A DNA stretch of 64,000 nt from assembly GCF_001445575.1 (NCBI RefSeq), contig NZ_CP013200.1, positions 3,906,001-3,970,000 of the forward strand, given 5' to 3'. The notes beneath the pieces were generated by a model that saw nothing but the letters and a program-made list of their open reading frames with translations, ran no database searches and had not been told where the DNA came from. The DNA comes from Arthrobacter alpinus (lineage in GTDB: Bacteria; Actinomycetota; Actinomycetes; Actinomycetales; Micrococcaceae). Position numbers and translations under genes: made by a program. Positions 34,925-44,778 of the stretch are shown here, in pieces (the first letter of the stretch is position 1; each line of letters begins with the position of its first letter).

Positions 34925-36382
34925 ATGGCGCTAGTTGCCGGGATCGATTCTTCGACCCAAAGTTGCAAGGTTGTCATTCTCGATTCCGGCACCGGCGCCA
35001 CCATCCGCACCGGCCGGGCATCCCACCCGGACGGCACGGAAATCAGCCCCTCCTACTGGTGGACCGCTTTGCTAGAAGCACTGCACGACGCCGGAGGGCT
35101 GGCTGATGTTTCTTCCCTCGCCATCGCGGGGCAACAGCATGGCATGGTCCTGCTGGACAGCGAAGGGCGTGTAGTTCGCGATGCCCTCCTCTGGAACGAC
35201 ACCCGATCCGCCGCCTCCGCCGATGCCCTTGTGGCTGAATTCGGCGCTGCGGCGTTGGTGGAGCGTTCCGGTTCGGTCCCCGTGGCCTCGCTGACCAGCA
35301 CCAAGGTCCGCTGGGTACGTGACAACGAACCCGAGAACGCCGCACGCGTTGCGGCCGTTGCCCTCCCCCACGATTGGCTGTCATGGCGGATCCGAGGTTA
35401 CGGACCTGTTGATGAAAGCCCGCTGGGCCCTGATCTGGAACAACTTGTCACCGACCGTTCCGATGCCAGCGGCACCGGCTATTGGTCTCCGGCACGTGAG
35501 GCTTACGATCTGGAACTATTCGAGGCTGCTTTTGGGCGCCTGGCACGCGAAGCCGGCTCGGGTGAGCCGGCTGGAAGTCTGATTGTGCTGCCCAAGGTTG
35601 CAGCGCCGTCGTGCGTCATGGGCCAAGTCCACGCAGACTACGCCGATGGCAGCGAGATTATTGTTGGCGCAGGTGCCGGTGACAACGCTGCCGGTGCGTT
35701 GGGCCTTGGCATCACCGCCGGAGATATTGTCATTTCCTTGGGTACCAGCGGCACAGTGTTTGCCGCAGCCCCTGCCGCCGTCAACGACCCTTCCGGGACG
35801 GTGGCGGGCTTTGCCGATGCGGCCGGCGCGTATTTGCCGATCGCGGTGACCCTGAATGCCGCACGCATCCTGAGCTCGGTTGCAGATTTGTTGGCTGTCT
35901 CCTTTGACGAGTTTGCCGAACTGGCTCTGACGGCAGAACCTGGCAGCGGCGGCGTGGTGCTGGTTCCTTATTTCGAGGGCGAGCGCACTCCTAATCTGCC
36001 AACGGCCACGGCAAGCTTCCATGGCCTGAGCATTGCCTCAACTACCCGCGCCAACACGGCCAGGGCCGCCATTGAGGGCATGCTCTGTGGTTTGGCCGAC
36101 GGCTTGGACGCTGTCGCCGCCACGGGCGTCAGCGCCGAACGGTTGCTATTAATTGGCGGAGCTGCGCAAAACCCTGCCGTGCAGGCAGTGGCCGCGCAGG
36201 TGTTTGGCGTGCCGGTGACGGTACCGGCCCCCGGGGAATACGTTGCCCGCGGTGCGGCCGTGCAGGCTGCCTGGGCGCTTTCAGGCGCCCGTCCAGCATG
36301 GGAACTGGACCTCGATGCAGAACCCACAGCTGATTACCGCCCCGTGATCCGCGAGCACTACGGGGTTCATTCCGGCGCCTAA
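34925..36382 (+). CDS. xylB: Xylulokinase
   Basis: This 485-residue FGGY-family kinase phosphorylates D-xylulose to xylulose 5-phosphate for the pentose phosphate pathway. Features are GIDSSTQSCKVVILD (phosphate loop 1), AIAGQQHGMVLLD, LWNDTRS and, in the second domain, GAGAGDNAAGALG, SLGTSGTVFA and IGGAAQNPAVQ (adenosine-binding). It begins 4 bp after xylA. A strong hairpin closes the unit. Confidence 0.96.
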   Translation: MALVAGIDSSTQSCKVVILDSGTGATIRTGRASHPDGTEISPSYWWTALLEALHDAGGLADVSSLAIAGQQHGMVLLDSEGRVVRDALLWNDTRSAASADALVAEFGAAALVERSGSVPVASLTSTKVRWVRDNEPENAARVAAVALPHDWLSWRIRGYGPVDESPLGPDLEQLVTDRSDASGTGYWSPAREAYDLELFEAAFGRLAREAGSGEPAGSLIVLPKVAAPSCVMGQVHADYADGSEIIVGAGAGDNAAGALGLGITAGDIVISLGTSGTVFAAAPAAVNDPSGTVAGFADAAGAYLPIAVTLNAARILSSVADLLAVSFDEFAELALTAEPGSGGVVLVPYFEGERTPNLPTATASFHGLSIASTTRANTARAAIEGMLCGLADGLDAVAATGVSAERLLLIGGAAQNPAVQAVAAQVFGVPVTVPAPGEYVARGAAVQAAWALSGARPAWELDLDAEPTADYRPVIREHYGVHSGA

Positions 36383-36407
36383 GGTTGCCCCTCCGTCACT
36401 GCCGCTG

Positions 36408-36456
36408 AGCCCGGCACACCAGATTGATTCCTCGCGATGATCTGGTGTGCCGGGCT
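36408..36456 (+). terminator. xylAB terminator hairpin
   Basis: A perfect 17-bp inverted repeat (AGCCCGGCACACCAGAT, loop 15 nt) lies 26 bp after xylB. It lacks a long T-run. Confidence 0.75.
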
Positions 36457-36544
36457 GCTGCGTTTAAGGAGGGGTGAGCGTTCACATTTTGAACGCATCA
36501 GAAACACCACTCAGCTCACAAGCCCATCTCGACCAAACCCGCAC

Positions 36545-36598
36545 TTGACATGCTAGATGTGTGCCGGGTTACACTATCTACGAATGTTAGCGCTAACA
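36545..36598 (+). promoter_or_regulatory. Promoter and LacI-type operator of the sugar ABC operon
   Basis: TTGACA (36545-36550) and TACACT (36570-36575, 19-base spacer) form a promoter. A perfect 14-bp palindrome TGTTAGCGCTAACA (36585-36598) lies where RNA synthesis would start, the classic position for a LacI/GalR-family repressor. A 13/14 match recurs at the start of the lacZ gene. Confidence 0.7.
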
Positions 36599-36701
36599 AA
36601 TATTGATGGCGCAGATTTCGTTGTTGAGGCTAATCGCCAACAACTCGCAGTACCTACTCTCTCGTGGCAACGACGCTCACTGGACTCAAAAGGAACTCAC
36701 C

Positions 36702-37826
36702 ATGAAATTTAAGAGATTGATCGTTGGCGCCTTGGCGCTTGGCCTCGCTTTGGGAACCGCAGGTTGCGGAACCCGCGGCGGCGAATCAACCGATGCAGCC
36801 GGATCAGGCGACAATAGCGGTGCACTGATTGGCATTGCGATGCCGACCAAAACCTCCGAACGCTGGATCAAGGATGGCACTGCCATTCAGCAGTCGCTGG
36901 AGAAGCTGGGGTACAAGACCACACTCGAGTACGCCGATGACAAGATCCCGCAGCAGGTCCAGCAGGTCAGCAACATGATCACCAAGGGCGCCAAAGTCCT
37001 GATCATTGCCTCCATCGACGGAACAGCATTGAGCGATCAGCTAGATGACGCCGCCAAGGCCGGCATTAAAGTCATTGCCTATGACCGCCTCATCAACGGC
37101 AACGCCAACGTTGACTACTACACCACCTTTGATAACGAGAAGGTCGGCGTCGACCAAGCCACGTCACTGCTGACCGGTTTGGGCATCCTGGACGAAGCCG
37201 GCAAGGAAACCGGCAAGACCGGTCCGTTCAATGTGGAGCTGTTCGCCGGAAGCCCGGATGACAACAACGCAACCTTCTTCTACGACGGCGCCATGAAAAC
37301 GCTGAAGAAGTACATCGATAACGGCACACTGGTCGTCAAGAGCGGCCAGACCGGTTTCACCCAGATCGCAACGCTTCGTTGGGATCCGGCAACCGCTCAG
37401 AAGCGTATGCAGAACCTGATCGCCAGCAGCTACTCCTCCGGTGGAGCCAAAGTTGACGGCATCCTCTCCCCCTACGATGGAATTTCCATCGGAATCATCT
37501 CCGCTCTTGAATCCTCTGGCTATGCCGCCAGTGCCCTTCCGGTTATCACCGGCCAGGATGCAGAGGCAGCATCGGTGAAGTCCATCATTGCCGGCCAGCA
37601 GTACTCCACGATCTACAAGGACACCCGCAAGCTGGGCGACCAGGCCGTGGCCATGGCAGATGACCTCCTCAAGGGCAAGACTCCCGAGGTCAACGACACC
37701 ACCAGCTACAACAACAAGGTCAAGGTTGTTCCGACCTTCTTGCTCCAGCCTGTTGTGGTCACGAAGGCCAACTACGAGAAGGAACTCGTCGAGAGCGGTT
37801 ACTACACCGCCGACGACCTTAAGTAG
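36702..37826 (+). CDS. Sugar ABC substrate-binding lipoprotein, ChvE type
   Basis: This is a 374-residue lipoprotein with the lipobox LGTAGC, of the periplasmic-binding family 1 (ChvE/XylF-like, used for xylose and other sugars). The [17 protein letters not shown] start is typical of ChvE, followed by [15 protein letters not shown] and the second-domain motif [14 protein letters not shown]. It binds the sugar outside the cell. ATG 36702 follows AAAGGAACT; longer frames lack a site and lose the signal peptide. A 16-bp hairpin separates it from the ATPase gene, probably raising the ratio of binding protein to ATPase. Confidence 0.93.
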   Translation: MKFKRLIVGALALGLALGTAGCGTRGGESTDAAGSGDNSGALIGIAMPTKTSERWIKDGTAIQQSLEKLGYKTTLEYADDKIPQQVQQVSNMITKGAKVLIIASIDGTALSDQLDDAAKAGIKVIAYDRLINGNANVDYYTTFDNEKVGVDQATSLLTGLGILDEAGKETGKTGPFNVELFAGSPDDNNATFFYDGAMKTLKKYIDNGTLVVKSGQTGFTQIATLRWDPATAQKRMQNLIASSYSSGGAKVDGILSPYDGISIGIISALESSGYAASALPVITGQDAEAASVKSIIAGQQYSTIYKDTRKLGDQAVAMADDLLKGKTPEVNDTTSYNNKVKVVPTFLLQPVVVTKANYEKELVESGYYTADDLK

Positions 37827-37832
37827 TGCGAA

Positions 37833-37870
37833 CTTCCTGTTGCGGCGGCTCACACCGCCGCAACAGGAAG
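37833..37870 (+). terminator. Intercistronic hairpin (attenuator or mRNA stabiliser)
   Basis: A perfect 16-bp stem with a 6-nt loop (CTTCCTGTTGCGGCGG, CTCACA, mirror) starts 6 bp after the binding-protein stop and ends 40 bp before the ATPase start. There is no T-run, so it is more likely an RNA-decay barrier or partial terminator than a full stop. Confidence 0.7.
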
Positions 37871-37910
37871 GAATGCAATTCCCATCACGAACGCGAAATG
37901 AAGGTCCATC

Positions 37911-39449
37911 GTGACATCAACGATCCTTGACATGCGTGCCATCACCAAGACATTTCCAGGGGTCAAGGCCCTCCAAGATGTTTCGCTCGAGGTCACACGC
38001 GGACAAGTACACGCCATCTGTGGCGAAAACGGTGCCGGTAAATCGACGCTTATGAAAGTACTCTCCGGTGTCTACCCGGCAGGTACCTTCGACGGTGAAA
38101 TCTGGTTTGAGGACAACCTCTGCCAGTTCAAAGACATCAAGTCCTCTGAAGCTGCCGGCATTGTCATCATTCACCAGGAACTGGCACTGAGCCCGTTCCT
38201 CTCCATCGCCGAGAATATTTTCTTGGGCAATGAGCTCGCCAAAAAGGGTTTTGTCGACTGGAACAAAACCAATCTTGAAGCTTCAAAGCTACTGGCCAGG
38301 GTAGGTCTGAACGATCACCCCACCACCAAAGTCTCTGATCTAGGTGTTGGCAAGCAACAACTAGTGGAAATCGCCAAGGCCCTTTCCAAAAAAGTTAAGC
38401 TGCTCATTCTTGACGAGCCCACGGCTGCCCTTAATGACAGTGACTCAGAAAACCTGCTGAACCTGATCAAACACCTGCAAGGCCAGGGCATTACATCGAT
38501 CATGATCAGTCACAAACTCAATGAAATCAAGGCTGTTGCCGACAAGGTGACCATCATTCGCGATGGTCAGACCATTGAAACTTTGGACATGCATGCCGAC
38601 GATATCTCCGAGGAACGCATCATCAAGGGCATGGTGGGTCGAGATCTGAACAGTCGCTACCCAGATCACACCCCAACCATTGACGAAGAACTCCTGCGCA
38701 TCGAAGACTGGACCGTTCACCACCCGGTGGATCAAAGCCGCCAGGTGGTCAAGGCAGCAAACCTTAAGATCCATGCTGGAGAGATTGTTGGCATCGCCGG
38801 ACTCATGGGTGCTGGCCGAACCGAGCTTGCCATGAGCGTTTTCGGGCGGACTTACGGAACAAACATCAGTGGCACCGTGTACAAAAGAGGCGTTGCCATT
38901 GAAACCAAGACTGTCGCGGCAGCCATCAAGCACGGCATCGCCTACGCGACTGAGGACCGTAAGCATTACGGCCTGAACCTCTTGGACAACATCCGGAGGA
39001 ACGTTTCAGGCGCTGCACTGTCCAAGCTATCGCGGTGGGGCTGGGTAGACCGCCACAAAGAACACGTGGTTGCCGAGGGATTCCGCAAGAGCATGAACAT
39101 CAAGGCACCGGGTGTAGGTTCCATCACCGGTAAGCTCTCTGGCGGAAATCAGCAAAAAGTTGTCCTTTCCAAATGGATGTTCGCCAACCCTGATGTCTTG
39201 ATCTTGGACGAGCCTACCCGCGGCATTGACGTGGGTGCCAAGTACGAGATTTACAACATCATCAATCAGTTGGCCGACGAGGGTAAAGGCATCCTCGTCA
39301 TCTCCTCTGAGCTGCCCGAACTATTAGGTATCTGCGACAGGATTTACACCCTGGCCGAGGGCCGGATTACGGCTGATGTACCCAAAGCCAAAGCAACTGC
39401 AGAATATCTCATGCGTTTCATGACCCAAGCAAAGGAGCAGGACATCTGA
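37911..39449 (+). CDS. Sugar ABC ATPase (GguA/XylG type)
   Basis: This 512-residue protein has two ABC domains in the monosaccharide-importer style. The first has [16 protein letters not shown] (Walker A) and [10 protein letters not shown] (Walker B), with signature [15 protein letters not shown]. The second, degenerate, has [31 protein letters not shown] and [13 protein letters not shown]. It energises uptake of the sugar bound by the ChvE-type protein. GTG 37911 follows AAGG. It overlaps the permease gene by 1 bp. Confidence 0.95.
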   Translation: MTSTILDMRAITKTFPGVKALQDVSLEVTRGQVHAICGENGAGKSTLMKVLSGVYPAGTFDGEIWFEDNLCQFKDIKSSEAAGIVIIHQELALSPFLSIAENIFLGNELAKKGFVDWNKTNLEASKLLARVGLNDHPTTKVSDLGVGKQQLVEIAKALSKKVKLLILDEPTAALNDSDSENLLNLIKHLQGQGITSIMISHKLNEIKAVADKVTIIRDGQTIETLDMHADDISEERIIKGMVGRDLNSRYPDHTPTIDEELLRIEDWTVHHPVDQSRQVVKAANLKIHAGEIVGIAGLMGAGRTELAMSVFGRTYGTNISGTVYKRGVAIETKTVAAAIKHGIAYATEDRKHYGLNLLDNIRRNVSGAALSKLSRWGWVDRHKEHVVAEGFRKSMNIKAPGVGSITGKLSGGNQQKVVLSKWMFANPDVLILDEPTRGIDVGAKYEIYNIINQLADEGKGILVISSELPELLGICDRIYTLAEGRITADVPKAKATAEYLMRFMTQAKEQDI

Positions 39450-40636
39450 TGACTGCCATTAATTCCGCCTTTCAGTACCTGACCGGCCAGCTCCGGCAAG
39501 TGGGGCTCTTCATCGCCTTGATTGTGATCATCGTCTTTTTCCAGATCACAACCAACGGCATCACGCTGGCACCGATCAACGTCTCCAACTTGATCGTTCA
39601 AAACAGCTATATCCTCATTCTGGCTGTGGGCATGGTCATGGTCATTATTGCCGGACACATTGATCTGTCCGTTGGCTCAGTGGTGGCGTTTGTTGGTGCC
39701 ATGGCCGGAGTCATGATTACCCAGTGGCACATGCCGTGGTGGCTGGCGATCATTGCATGCTTGGTCCTCGGTGCCGTAGTTGGCGCTTGGCAGGGCTTCT
39801 GGATTGCCTACTTCGGCATTCCATCGTTCATCGTCACACTGGCAGGCATGCTGACCTTCCGTGGTTTGGCGCAGATTGCTCTACAGAACCAGCAGATTTC
39901 CCCCTTCCCTGATGAGTTCCGGTCCCTGGGCAGTGGCTTCCTCCCCGACCTCGGCGGCGGAACATCGTTCCTTGAACCGCTGACGGCAGTTCTGGGTGTG
40001 CTTGCTGCAGCGGCGTTCGTCATCGCTGGCATCAAGCAGCGCTCGAATCTGAAGAAGTACAACCTCGCTGACGAACCGACTGCTTGGTTCATCGCCAAGT
40101 TGGTCTTCACCTCTGCCCTCATTTTGCTCATCGCCTACCTGTTGGCTAGCTACCGGGGAACACCGATTGTGCTGCTGGTCATGGGCGTTCTCATGGTGGG
40201 CTATTCGGCCGTCATGGCAAATTCCATCTGGGGCCGGCATATTTACGCAGTGGGCGGCAACGCCCATGCGGCCGAGCTCTCAGGCGTGAACACCAAGCGC
40301 GTCACCTTCACTCTGTTCATTAATATGGGTGTGCTGGCAGCTTTGGCTGGCCTGGTGTTCACCGCGCAGCTCAACCTCGCCAACCCGAAAGCGGGTGAAG
40401 GCTTTGAACTTGACGCCATCGCCGCCGTCTTCATTGGTGGCACGGCAGTGACCGGTGGTGTGGGAACCGTGATCGGCGCCATTATCGGCGGTTTGATCAT
40501 CGGTATCTTGAACAACGGCATGTCGATTATGGGGGTGGGTACAGAATTCCAACAGCTCATTAAGGGACTGGTCCTTCTTGCCGCCGTAGCCTTTGACGTC
40601 TTCAACAAGCGCCGGGCCAAGAACACGCTTAAATAG
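39449..40636 (+). CDS. Sugar ABC permease (GguB/XylH type)
   Basis: This 395-residue membrane permease has about ten spans, with the family signature GHIDLSVGSVVAFVGA, the loop around FIVTLAGMLTFRGLAQIAL and the C-terminal GGTAVTGGVGTVIGAIIGG. It forms the channel of the ChvE-type sugar importer. It starts in the stop codon of the ATPase gene (1-bp overlap). The neighbouring xylAB genes and the ChvE-type binding protein point to xylose or a mixture of pentoses and hexoses. Confidence 0.95.
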   Translation: MTAINSAFQYLTGQLRQVGLFIALIVIIVFFQITTNGITLAPINVSNLIVQNSYILILAVGMVMVIIAGHIDLSVGSVVAFVGAMAGVMITQWHMPWWLAIIACLVLGAVVGAWQGFWIAYFGIPSFIVTLAGMLTFRGLAQIALQNQQISPFPDEFRSLGSGFLPDLGGGTSFLEPLTAVLGVLAAAAFVIAGIKQRSNLKKYNLADEPTAWFIAKLVFTSALILLIAYLLASYRGTPIVLLVMGVLMVGYSAVMANSIWGRHIYAVGGNAHAAELSGVNTKRVTFTLFINMGVLAALAGLVFTAQLNLANPKAGEGFELDAIAAVFIGGTAVTGGVGTVIGAIIGGLIIGILNNGMSIMGVGTEFQQLIKGLVLLAAVAFDVFNKRRAKNTLK

Positions 40637-40653
40637 CTTCTTGAAGCACGATC

Positions 40654-40701
40654 AGCTGTGTGGTTCCGCAATCGCCCCGGAGCCACACAGCTTCCTTTTT
40701 T
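40654..40701 (+). terminator. Rho-independent terminator of the sugar ABC operon
   Basis: A stem of 15 bp with one mismatch (AGCTGTGTGGTTCCG / CGGAGCCACACAGCT) is followed by a run of six T. This is the only textbook intrinsic terminator I noted in the window. Confidence 0.85.
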
Positions 40702-40837
40702 AACCGGCTACTTCGGGCCATTTGTGGTTGTTACCGTGTTGGCGTAACTCAAACGACTATGACAAGTCCCATTCACTGCTGGGATGTAGGGTGGGGCACT
40801 AACACGATCCGGTTTTTCCGATGGCAAAGGAGCCATG

Positions 40838-42649
40838 ATGCCTGCACAGAAGAACAGGAATCGGCTCTCGCAGGCAGCGCCGCCCGTTCCGAGCGAGCAG
40901 ATCACCCCCGCCGTTGTGCACATGGGTGGCGATGCCCTAGCCCGTGAGCTGCTGGATCCACTGCGCAACTTCACGGTGCTTGTCATCTCCCGCATGGCAG
41001 ATGCGGACTTTCATATTGATGCGGAGGCGCTGGCGGCCCGACTGGGAGATGAAGCCCGCATCATCCAGGTGAGCAACGGGATTGAAACCCGCCATCTGCA
41101 AGACCGATTGCCTGCGCAGCTACACATTTTCGGCACGGGTGCCCGGGTCTATCCGCATGGCGAGCGCTGGCTGGAACGGGTACCGGGGGCGCACGTGCCG
41201 CACCACCTCTCCCAGTTGCCGCAGCTGTACCAAAAACTTGAGAACGAGGTCCTCGCTGCCCAACATTTCGAGCCGCCCCGGCCCGCCACCGCCCCCATCA
41301 GCGTGATTTCTGAGGCAGTAGTCAAGGGCTTCCCGGCCGAGGACAGGGCCATGGTTGAGCTGGTTCCCAGCGGCGAGCAGGCACTGATTCGCAGCGAGGA
41401 CCTGCTGCCGGGGATCCCGCTGGACTGGCTGGTGGCCAAGGCCCAGTTACTTTCCGGGACACTGGATCCGGCCACCCACGTTCTAAACATCGGAACGCTC
41501 CTGCTCCCCCGCCCGTCCCCCGTCACCGTCTACAGTCACGGCGATGTGGCGTTGGCCCGAGTTAAAGCCGTCTGCCCCCGCCATGCCACGGTCCAGCTGT
41601 GGCCCGGCAGCGACTTCCCCATTGGTGTGGAACATATCTCTTCCAATGACTTGGACTCCGCCGAAGACCTCCTGACCGAAGGCGAGGTGGTCCGGGTACG
41701 GGTGCTTTACCACAACGGCGCCGTGGTGTTGTCCATGCTGGACGTGGACGACGACGAACCGGCAGTCCCGACGCCGCCGCTCCTTCGCGGCGGCCCACCC
41801 TGGCTAGACCTGGAGAGGCCGTATGCCTCCATCTTCGCCAATCGCTCCCCCGTTTCCTCCCCAGCCCCCGCAAACCCGGACGACGGCGAGGAATCCGCAC
41901 GCTCCGGCGTCGAACCTGCACAGTCAGAATCCCTTCTCACCCCTGCTGCGCGGCGGACAGCGCTGCAAACTACGCAGATGCAGTTGGAATCGGCCCGCCA
42001 CACCATTGACGAGTTAATGGCTGCGGCGAAACGGCAGGGTGCCACTGACAAGGTGGCGCGGGCGCTGCAGGACCAGCTGGAAGATGGGCGGAGGGCGGCT
42101 GCCGATCTGGCGCGCGAACACAACATGGCCACCCATCAAGTGGAGGCGCTCAAGACGGAGCTGGCCAAGGCAAAGTCGACGCTGGTGCAACTGCGCCAAC
42201 AGCGCCGATCGGCCGCGTCACGGACCGAAAACGCGCTGGACGCGCTGTTCTTAGATCCAGAGCAACAATTCACCTTTGAGCTGCAGCAAGTCTGGGCACG
42301 GGTGGTTCCGGCTGCCGAAAAGTCCCTGTATCCGCTAGGGAAATTCAGTGTCAGCCCACTGTTTTTGGACTCGTGGGGCACGCTCACCGAGCAGCAGCGC
42401 ACCAAGACATTGCGGGCCGTGGTGGATCTGGTGGCCGATTGGCAGGGTCCGTTGCGCAAGCGGGAACCGCACATGTTGCGGCTCAATGAGGGCGCTCAGG
42501 CGCAGCCCACCCTGCGTGGCGATGACGTGTGCTGGCGCCTGTACGTGGAGAAGGGGACTGCTGGGGCGCTGCGGCTGCACTACTGGAAGCTGCAGGCCGG
42601 TGGCGTAGAGCTCCATGCAGTGGTCCCACACGACGTGGTCAAGCCCTGA
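40838..42649 (+). CDS. Unrecognised S1-like / coiled-coil protein
   Basis: This 603-residue soluble protein belongs to no family I can name. Residues ~30-145 form an alpha/beta domain (FTVLVISRMADADFHIDAEA ... LHIFGTGARVYP). Residues ~228-304 have an S1-like beta-barrel pattern (GDVALARVKAV, IGVEHISSND, GEVVRVRVLYHNGAVVLSM). A Pro/Ser/Glu linker leads to a charged coiled coil (~370-465). The last ~140 residues end in PTLRGDDVCWRLYVEKGTA and LRLHYWKLQAGGVELHAV, which might be a RelE-like or other small beta fold. AAAGGAG five bases before ATG 40838 favours this start over ATG 40835. It stands alone between two unrelated genes. Large multi-domain orphans of this kind often act in phage defence or RNA surveillance, but there is no direct evidence. 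Confidence 0.7.
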   Translation: MPAQKNRNRLSQAAPPVPSEQITPAVVHMGGDALARELLDPLRNFTVLVISRMADADFHIDAEALAARLGDEARIIQVSNGIETRHLQDRLPAQLHIFGTGARVYPHGERWLERVPGAHVPHHLSQLPQLYQKLENEVLAAQHFEPPRPATAPISVISEAVVKGFPAEDRAMVELVPSGEQALIRSEDLLPGIPLDWLVAKAQLLSGTLDPATHVLNIGTLLLPRPSPVTVYSHGDVALARVKAVCPRHATVQLWPGSDFPIGVEHISSNDLDSAEDLLTEGEVVRVRVLYHNGAVVLSMLDVDDDEPAVPTPPLLRGGPPWLDLERPYASIFANRSPVSSPAPANPDDGEESARSGVEPAQSESLLTPAARRTALQTTQMQLESARHTIDELMAAAKRQGATDKVARALQDQLEDGRRAAADLAREHNMATHQVEALKTELAKAKSTLVQLRQQRRSAASRTENALDALFLDPEQQFTFELQQVWARVVPAAEKSLYPLGKFSVSPLFLDSWGTLTEQQRTKTLRAVVDLVADWQGPLRKREPHMLRLNEGAQAQPTLRGDDVCWRLYVEKGTAGALRLHYWKLQAGGVELHAVVPHDVVKP

Positions 42650-42671
42650 ACCCGGCTTTGAGCCTCCCCGC

Positions 42672-43706
42672 TTACGGTTCCCGCGATTGCTGGACCGTGT
42701 TGTTGCGCCGCCACATTTTCGACAATGGAGATCCGGGCAGTGCGGCCACGACGATTGCCACAAGTGTGAGCAGGATACCGAAGATGGTCTGCGGATAGAT
42801 GGCACTGCCAGCAACGGGAAGAAGCCAGTCCATCAGGAGGGCACCAATCAGCTGTCCGGCAATCATGCTCAATCCCGTCAGCAGCACACCAATGCGCCGG
42901 ATCAGCAGGGCGCTGAGGACCAAATTGATGCAGCCCAGCACGCCCCCTAGATACAGCCATGGGTCAGTTGGCAAGGTCGGCAGCCCACCTGTGAGAGCTA
43001 ATTTGACAGTCCAGATCAATGCCAGCGCCACGCCTCCGACCACATAGTTGATCAATGTCCCGGGGATGGGTGACTGGACTTCGGCGGCGATTCTGCCGTT
43101 CACCGCGTGCTGAAACGTCATCAGGACCCCGGCCAGGATGACCAAAGCAAGCGGGATCAGCAGGGCCACAGGGTCCGGGGCTCCGGAGATGCGAGGCGAC
43201 ACAGCCCAGAACACCGCACTCACAGTAAGAACGACACCGAGCACTCGCAGCGCGGTGATGGCTCGTTTACCGCCCGGACCCAACCCCATTCGGTCTACGG
43301 CCAGCCCGCTGACCGTCTGTCCGGTCACCACCGCCACCGTGTAGATGGCGATCCCTACCCCTGTTACAAAACTAGTCTGCGCAAAGATAAAGTATGCCCC
43401 GATCAAGCCGGCCGCATGGAAGTACCAGGGGATTTTCCGTTGTCGAGTATTTGAGATGAGTTTGATAAACGCGGTCCGGCCGCTGGGAATCACCAGGGTA
43501 GCAAGGGCCATGACCAGCGCAGCTCCCGCGAAGCTGAATAGTCCTGCCAAGAGTGGGTCTTGCAGCCGATGTCCCAACTCACCGTTGATCCGAGCCTGCA
43601 GAGGTAATGTCAGCCCCGCGGCAACGGCCAAAGGAACACCGGTAATCAGTGCCCTTGCCGGCGCTTTGGACTGCGCGAAGGTTTTTGCCTTGAGCGTCAC
43701 GGCCAT
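42672..43706 (-). CDS. YdcZ/DUF606-type DMT-superfamily membrane transporter
   Basis: This 344-residue protein has about ten membrane spans and two copies of the DUF606/YdcZ unit. The first opens with PLAVAAGLTLPLQARINGELG (about residue 25), the second with LMTFQHAVNGRIAAEVQSPI. Family members are uncharacterised drug/metabolite-type transporters. ATG 43706 is chosen; GTG 43700 has a closer AGGA and could be the true start. It is convergent with the S1-like gene. Confidence 0.8.
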   Translation of the reverse strand: MAVTLKAKTFAQSKAPARALITGVPLAVAAGLTLPLQARINGELGHRLQDPLLAGLFSFAGAALVMALATLVIPSGRTAFIKLISNTRQRKIPWYFHAAGLIGAYFIFAQTSFVTGVGIAIYTVAVVTGQTVSGLAVDRMGLGPGGKRAITALRVLGVVLTVSAVFWAVSPRISGAPDPVALLIPLALVILAGVLMTFQHAVNGRIAAEVQSPIPGTLINYVVGGVALALIWTVKLALTGGLPTLPTDPWLYLGGVLGCINLVLSALLIRRIGVLLTGLSMIAGQLIGALLMDWLLPVAGSAIYPQTIFGILLTLVAIVVAALPGSPLSKMWRRNNTVQQSREP

Positions 43707-44189
43707 CCTAAAAACCAGCCTGGAATAGCTTGCGACGCAGCTGCGATGCCTGGCCCGATGGGCCGCACCCATGGCCTGCGGCAAAAAGGTGGGTTGCGAT
43801 GAGCTGGCCAGGGTATTGCAAGGTCAAGGTGTTCTCCAAGAAACTGGTCTAAAAATCGTAGAAAGTATCCGTGAAGTCAGCCGATCTCCTTATCCTCGAC
43901 TGTGCAACAGTAATGGAGGACTTTCAACTGAGACCAATGGCAATTGCATGCCTTCTAATATTGCTTGCCGCTCATTGAGAAGATGATCAGCCACACAAAC
44001 ATCAGAGATCCACGTACTTTCCCACCGTATCCTGAGGGAAGCGCCACTGGCAACCGATTGCCAAAATGAATGTCAATGGCACTAGCTCGTGCTGGCTGCT
44101 TCCCGGCACAAAAACCTGCCGGCGGCGACCCCGGATACACTGGTCTTTGGTGCTATTTGCCTAGGGAAATCGCATCGACCCTGCTAAGA
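43707..44189. other. Intergenic region before idi
   Basis: This 480-bp stretch between the divergent transporter and idi genes holds only short frames without ribosome sites. It is lower in GC around 43820-44060 and may contain both promoters. I found no hairpin, repeat or RNA gene that I can support. Confidence 0.4.
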
Positions 44190-44774
44190 ATGCTGCGAGT
44201 AGAAGGAGCTGGTCCCACCGTGGGTCACGACATTGAGATTGAGCTGGTCAGGTTGCTAGATGAGAGCGGAGCAGAGATCGGCACCGCAGATAAGGCGCTG
44301 GTTCATACCGAGACGACGCCCCTCCACCTTGCCTTTTCCTGCCACCTTCTGGACGCTCAGGGCCGCACCTTGCTGACCCGCCGGGCACTATCCAAGCTGA
44401 CCTGGCCGGGAGTGTGGACCAATTCCTTCTGTGGCCACCCGGCACCCGGGGAGTCCTTCCAAGACGCCATCATCCGCCGCGCCGCCGTCGAATTGAACAT
44501 CGTAGTCACCGACATCCAGCCGGCACTTCCGGATTTCCGCTACCGCGCCGTGGACGCCTCCGGCATTGTGGAGAACGAGATCTGCCCCGTCTTCACTGCC
44601 GTGTACGACGGCGATGCCACCATCGCGCCCAACCCCGCCGAAGTCTGTGACTGGGCTTGGGCCGACGTAGTGGACGTTGAAGAAGCAGTAACGGCCACAC
44701 CCTTCGCCTTCAGCCCCTGGATTGCCCAGCAGCTGGCCGAGGGCGTGTACACCGGAGGTCACCTCCAGGCGTGA
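44190..44774 (+). CDS. idi: Isopentenyl-diphosphate delta-isomerase (type I)
   Basis: This ~185-residue Nudix-fold enzyme interconverts isopentenyl and dimethylallyl diphosphate in isoprenoid synthesis. Active-site features are PLHLAFSCHLLDAQG, LTWPGVWTNSFCGHPAPGES (catalytic Cys in the NSFCGHP motif), AAVELNI and VENEICPVF (catalytic Glu). The start is uncertain. ATG 44190 has no ribosome site; GTG 44220, eleven bases after AGAAGGAG, gives a length closer to the family and may be real. It is convergent with the SDR gene. Confidence 0.93.
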   Translation: MLRVEGAGPTVGHDIEIELVRLLDESGAEIGTADKALVHTETTPLHLAFSCHLLDAQGRTLLTRRALSKLTWPGVWTNSFCGHPAPGESFQDAIIRRAAVELNIVVTDIQPALPDFRYRAVDASGIVENEICPVFTAVYDGDATIAPNPAEVCDWAWADVVDVEEAVTATPFAFSPWIAQQLAEGVYTGGHLQA

Positions 44775-44778
44775 GCGT

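Noticed and set aside
43771..43986. 71-codon frame between the transporter gene and idi
   Set aside because: No ribosome site or similarity; an ATG-rich lower-GC intergenic stretch can give such frames by chance.
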